DNA from: Bacteroidales bacterium
GTDB lineage: Bacteria > Bacteroidota > Bacteroidia > Bacteroidales > P3
Length of the DNA stretch: 64,000 nt
Direction of reading: 5' to 3'
Assembly (NCBI GenBank): GCA_024685285.1
Contig: JAIKVZ010000031.1
Location: 1-64,000 of the forward strand
The notes below the pieces were generated by a model. The model was not told the DNA's origin and searched no databases. It worked only from the letters and a program-made list of their open reading frames with translations. Position 1 is the first letter of the stretch; every line of letters begins with the position of its first letter. Made by a program: the position numbers and the translations under genes. Positions 61,140 to 64,000 of this stretch are shown here, in pieces.

Positions 61140-61147
61140 CAAAAATA
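61140..61147 (-). promoter_or_regulatory. -7 element (TATTTTTG) of the porin-like gene
   Basis: CAAAAATA on the + strand, 48 bases before the ATG. Confidence 0.55.
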
Positions 61148-61190
61148 CAAAATTTATTTCAATGCGCGAAAAAAAACTTGTGGCGAAGTG

Positions 61191-62369
61191 TCAGCCATTG
61201 ATACGGTTATAGAATTTCCACCACAGTTCGGGCAGCTCGTTCTGCATGGCGCACTCGTAGTCGCTGTGGTTGCAGGGAACCAGCAGGTGAGGTGCGTAGC
61301 GGGCGCGGCGCTCCTCGTCGAGACAGGGCACTTCCATCCACCAGCGGTCGGATTTCTTGCTTTTGTAGAAGACGATGTCGGTGCCTTGGTCGCGCAGTTC
61401 CACAGTGAAGCGCTTGTAGTTGTGCTTGTCGATATAGGGGTAGTCCTGCTTGCGGTTGTAGACGCCCTCGATGAAGAACCAGACGGCGTGGGCCATGGCG
61501 TGGGCGGTCATGCCGTTGAGGTCGTAGGCGGGGTTGAGTTCGGTGACGGCAAAGCAGGAGGTCTTGTCGCTCATGCCTGCAAAGCGTGCCAGCTGGCACA
61601 CCTGCTCGCTGTGGAAGCCGTGGGGCGAGGGGTCGGCGTTGGCAGGGGCGTCGCTTTGGCGCATGGCGCTGACATCGACCGACACCAAGTCGGCATAGCG
61701 AATAAGGGGTTCGGCGCGCTCCATGGAGGGCTGTATGGTACCCACGCTCACGGCGTCGAATTTGAGCTCGTTCATCAACTGCACCATCTCGGGGCCCACG
61801 AAGTAGCCCTGGTAGCCTATGTTGGTGTAGTCGAAGAGGTAGTTGGGCTGCTGCATGACGATGTGCTGCAGGTAGTTGAGCGAGTTGGGGGTGGGGCCGC
61901 CCTCGAGGTTGAAGCGGGAATCGACAGAGCAGATATTGATGACGCGGCCTATAATCTCGTAGGCTTTGTAGATGGGCAGCACAAGGTCGTCGCCACCGCC
62001 GAGCACCACCACGACGATGCCGCGCTCGAGTAGTTTGTACATCACCTCGGTGAGGGCGAAATAGGTGTCTTCCTTGCTCTGGCCCGGAACGATGTTGCCG
62101 AGGTCGGCCACGTGCAAGCCATTGCAGGGCACGGCCAGTCGGTAGAGGTAGCGGCGCACACAGTCGGGGGCCTCGGCCGAGCCAGGGTTCTGCACCGAGC
62201 CGCGCCCCTCGCATACGCCAAGCAGGGCCACGTTGCAGCCGTCGAGGCCGGGCCAGGGACTGCCGGCGTAGTAGGTGCTTATGCGGTCGCCTATGCGCAC
62301 CATGAACTCGTTGCTGCTGAAGCCTATGCGTTCTGGGTCGAGGGGTTCGAAGTAGGTTGATATATCCAT
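61191..62369 (-). CDS. Arginase/formimidoylglutamase-fold protein lacking metal ligands
   Basis: 392 residues. The fold is recognisable by VALLGVCEGRGS, VVVLGGGDDLVLPIYKAYEI, VDSRFN, SVGTIQPSME, LVSVDVSAMRQSDAP and a late NPAYD. In true ureohydrolases these sites read GGxHS, DAHxD and SxDxDxxDP; here the ligands are replaced (GGGDD, DSRFN, VDVSAM), so catalysis with a Mn pair is unlikely. I recall such degenerate arginase-family proteins in Bacteroidota but no proven role. Start at 62369; the longer frame overlaps nadK. Confidence 0.82.
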   Translation of the reverse strand: MDISTYFEPLDPERIGFSSNEFMVRIGDRISTYYAGSPWPGLDGCNVALLGVCEGRGSVQNPGSAEAPDCVRRYLYRLAVPCNGLHVADLGNIVPGQSKEDTYFALTEVMYKLLERGIVVVVLGGGDDLVLPIYKAYEIIGRVINICSVDSRFNLEGGPTPNSLNYLQHIVMQQPNYLFDYTNIGYQGYFVGPEMVQLMNELKFDAVSVGTIQPSMERAEPLIRYADLVSVDVSAMRQSDAPANADPSPHGFHSEQVCQLARFAGMSDKTSCFAVTELNPAYDLNGMTAHAMAHAVWFFIEGVYNRKQDYPYIDKHNYKRFTVELRDQGTDIVFYKSKKSDRWWMEVPCLDEERRARYAPHLLVPCNHSDYECAMQNELPELWWKFYNRING

Positions 62370-62424
62370 GGCTGACGATTCTGTTGTTGGTGTATATAAC
62401 AATAACGCAGTTTGCGACAAAATA

Positions 62425-63219
62425 TTATGCGTCCCACGAGAGTTTTTCGTGTATGGCACTGAAAAAATGCTGGCTGCCCATACGCACTATGTTGACACTG
62501 AAGTTCTCGCGCTCGAGGCTCACGGTGGTGCCGGGGTTGAGCAGGCGATGTTCTGAATCGGCCGAGAGGTAGAACGGCTGACCCTCGGGGCTGGTCTGGA
62601 GGGTAATGCGGGCCGTGTCGGGCACTATGATGGGGCGCAGGGTGAGGGAGTGGGAGCCCACCGGAGTGATGACAAAACAGCCCGAGTTGGGTGTGAGTAT
62701 GGGGCCGCCGCAGCTCATCGAGTAGGCAGTGGAGCCCGTTGGGGTAGCCACGATGAGGCCGTCGCCAATGTAGGTGGCCACGTAGCGGCCGTCGACACTG
62801 ACACGTGTGCGCAGCAGCGGACCATCGAGGCAACGGTGCAACGACACCTCGTTGAGCACAGCGAGGTCTGCGCCGGCGTCGACATTGCAGCGCAGCAGGG
62901 TGTGGCTCTCGATGGTGTAGCGGCCGGCACGCAGGTCGGAGGCTAAAGTGGCGGTGTCTTCCGAGCCGAGGGTGGTAAGGAATCCCAGGTGGCCAAAGTT
63001 GATGCCCACCAAGGGCACTCCGCTATCACGCACCAGACCTACAGCCGAGAGCATGGTGCCGTCGCCGCCAACAGAGAGCACAAAGTCGTAGCTGCCTGGC
63101 TGGATTGGGGCGCTGATGATTTCGGTCTGCACCCCGTCGCGCTCCAAGGTGCGGCGCATTGAAAGGAACTGCGGATGGTCGATGGTCTCGTGGTCTCGTG
63201 CAACTATGGCTATTTTCAT
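62425..63219 (-). CDS. nadK: NAD kinase
   Basis: 264 residues. SVGGDGTMLSAV (about 50-61) is the catalytic GGDGT loop; LNEVSLHR and ATPTGSTAYSMSCGGPI follow as in all NAD kinases. Phosphorylates NAD to NADP in the cytoplasm. The degenerate arginase gene starts 56 bases downstream. Confidence 0.96.
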   Translation of the reverse strand: MKIAIVARDHETIDHPQFLSMRRTLERDGVQTEIISAPIQPGSYDFVLSVGGDGTMLSAVGLVRDSGVPLVGINFGHLGFLTTLGSEDTATLASDLRAGRYTIESHTLLRCNVDAGADLAVLNEVSLHRCLDGPLLRTRVSVDGRYVATYIGDGLIVATPTGSTAYSMSCGGPILTPNSGCFVITPVGSHSLTLRPIIVPDTARITLQTSPEGQPFYLSADSEHRLLNPGTTVSLERENFSVNIVRMGSQHFFSAIHEKLSWDA

Positions 63220-63232
63220 GGTTAGGTGACGT

Positions 63233-64000
63233 TTATCTTAATATTGTTATATTTCCGGAGAAGGTGTGTTCTGAGCGGTCGGCAAAGCGGCCATGCACTA
63301 TGTATCGGTAGCTGCCCTGCGGCAGACGGCGCCCGCTGCTGTCAATGCCGTTGAAGCATTCGGACGGGTTTGTTGTATGAAAACGCAGGCGACCCATACG
63401 GTCGTAAATCCACAGGGCATAGCCCTCGGCCAGCAAGCCCACCATCTGGGGGCAGAATCGGGCGTTGACGCCCTCGGCGTCGGGCGTGATTACGTTTGGC
63501 AGATAGGCGGCTGGCTCAACGGGCGGCGGCATGACAAGGGCGAGGGTGTCTGAGGTTATGGCGGTGGTACCGCAGCCGTCGGTGGCGGTGAGGAGGTAGA
63601 AGTAGACACTGTCGGAACGCGAAAGGCCGCGGTCTTCATACTGCACCGTGCCGCTTGGGCTGAAGGGAATAGTGGCCAAACGCGCGAAAGGGGTTCTACG
63701 GGTGGCACGCATCAGGGTGTAGCCCGACGGTTGCGTTGGGTCGACCAGAAAGCGCACTATGCCGGCCATGGCCGAATCGCTGTACCAAGCCGTGTCGGCT
63801 CTGAGGTAGGCCGGATGGGCTGCTTCGGGTCGCTTGAAGGCGGCCCTGGCCGATGCCGACACCAATTCGCGGTCGCGGCTCACGGCTTCGACCCACAGCA
63901 ATAGGCTGTCGGTGACGGAAGACACCGGCAAGATGGCAGAGAGGATCGATGGTGAGAGGGTGAGCAAGACGGCAGGCGGCTCGTTTTCGGGGTCGAGGCT
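63233..64000 (-). CDS. Gliding-motility-associated / T9SS type B tail protein (5' end missing)
   Basis: 255 residues visible, open to the window edge (an apparent start at 63967 is TTG and not needed). The C-terminus is the T9SS type B sorting domain: YLPNVITPDAEGVNARFCP, YALWIYDRMGRLRFHTTNPSECFNGIDSSGRRLPQGSYRYI and TFSGNITILR. The upstream part has fibronectin-III-like wording (YEDRGLSRSDSVYFYLLTATDGCG). Exported to the cell surface or medium by T9SS. Confidence 0.9.
   Translation of the reverse strand, partial: SLDPENEPPAVLLTLSPSILSAILPVSSVTDSLLLWVEAVSRDRELVSASARAAFKRPEAAHPAYLRADTAWYSDSAMAGIVRFLVDPTQPSGYTLMRATRRTPFARLATIPFSPSGTVQYEDRGLSRSDSVYFYLLTATDGCGTTAITSDTLALVMPPPVEPAAYLPNVITPDAEGVNARFCPQMVGLLAEGYALWIYDRMGRLRFHTTNPSECFNGIDSSGRRLPQGSYRYIVHGRFADRSEHTFSGNITILR

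Overview
The window looks like chromosomal DNA of a fairly GC-rich member of the Bacteroidota, probably the order Bacteroidales. The signs are the TAnnTTTG promoter element (often with TTTG about 20 bases upstream) ahead of many genes, gldH, several secreted proteins with type IX secretion (T9SS) C-terminal sorting tails, signal peptides mostly cut before Gln, a GT117/DUF2723 membrane glycosyltransferase, and the neighbourhoods tRNA-Glu-rpsT and holB-PSP1-gldH-PBP1A. No rRNA, CRISPR array or complete transposon was seen. I cannot name the species.

Layout. 1-5,971: end of a threonine dehydrogenase gene, a ParD/ParE-like toxin-antitoxin pair, a C69 dipeptidase, purD and a threonine aldolase. 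6,141-8,605: an AT-rich accessory island (CoiA-like nuclease, small lipoprotein, BRO/DinD protein). 8,771-16,396: rpsT with tRNA-Glu, an unknown gene, rlmN, then the operon holB-ricT-gldH-PBP1A. 16,653-20,250: a TPP-riboswitch thiamine operon (outer-membrane receptor, PnuT-like transporter, thiamine pyrophosphokinase). 20,303-24,805: a PorE-like OmpA protein, miaA and a lipid kinase. 25,250-31,169: envelope genes (GT117, LptE, a 56-aa ORF, a flippase, a VWA membrane protein). 31,266-36,311: thioesterase, glycosyltransferase, M23/LysM peptidase, trmD, an SprT-like protein and a 55-aa lipoprotein.

36,391-39,453 is the most unusual locus: a cobalamin riboswitch followed by two T9SS-exported proteins of unknown function, the first with three related domains. 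39,690-48,778: a second C69 dipeptidase, an ECF sigma/anti-sigma/adhesin-like operon, a T9SS M1 aminopeptidase, a beta-barrel, rbfA and a LolE-like permease. 48,945-50,050 is a variable spot: a four-helix-bundle gene flanked by inverted 9-base repeat arrays, the remnant of a secreted-protein gene, and a candidate structured RNA. 50,247-57,290: efp with a glutaminyl cyclase, a Rieske-like lipoprotein, mrdA-rodA and a frameshifted T9SS gene. 57,366-64,000: clpX-queD, manA with a His/Cys tail, a porin-like protein, a degenerate arginase-fold protein, nadK and the end of a T9SS type B protein.

Seven gene ends carry a composite intergenic element: tandem 11-base units (GTTARGKTCGG), usually next to a hairpin and in several copies joined by a conserved flank. 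This family and the B12-riboswitch/T9SS operon are the two observations I would follow first. All functional calls rest on reading motifs by eye; no database search was run.
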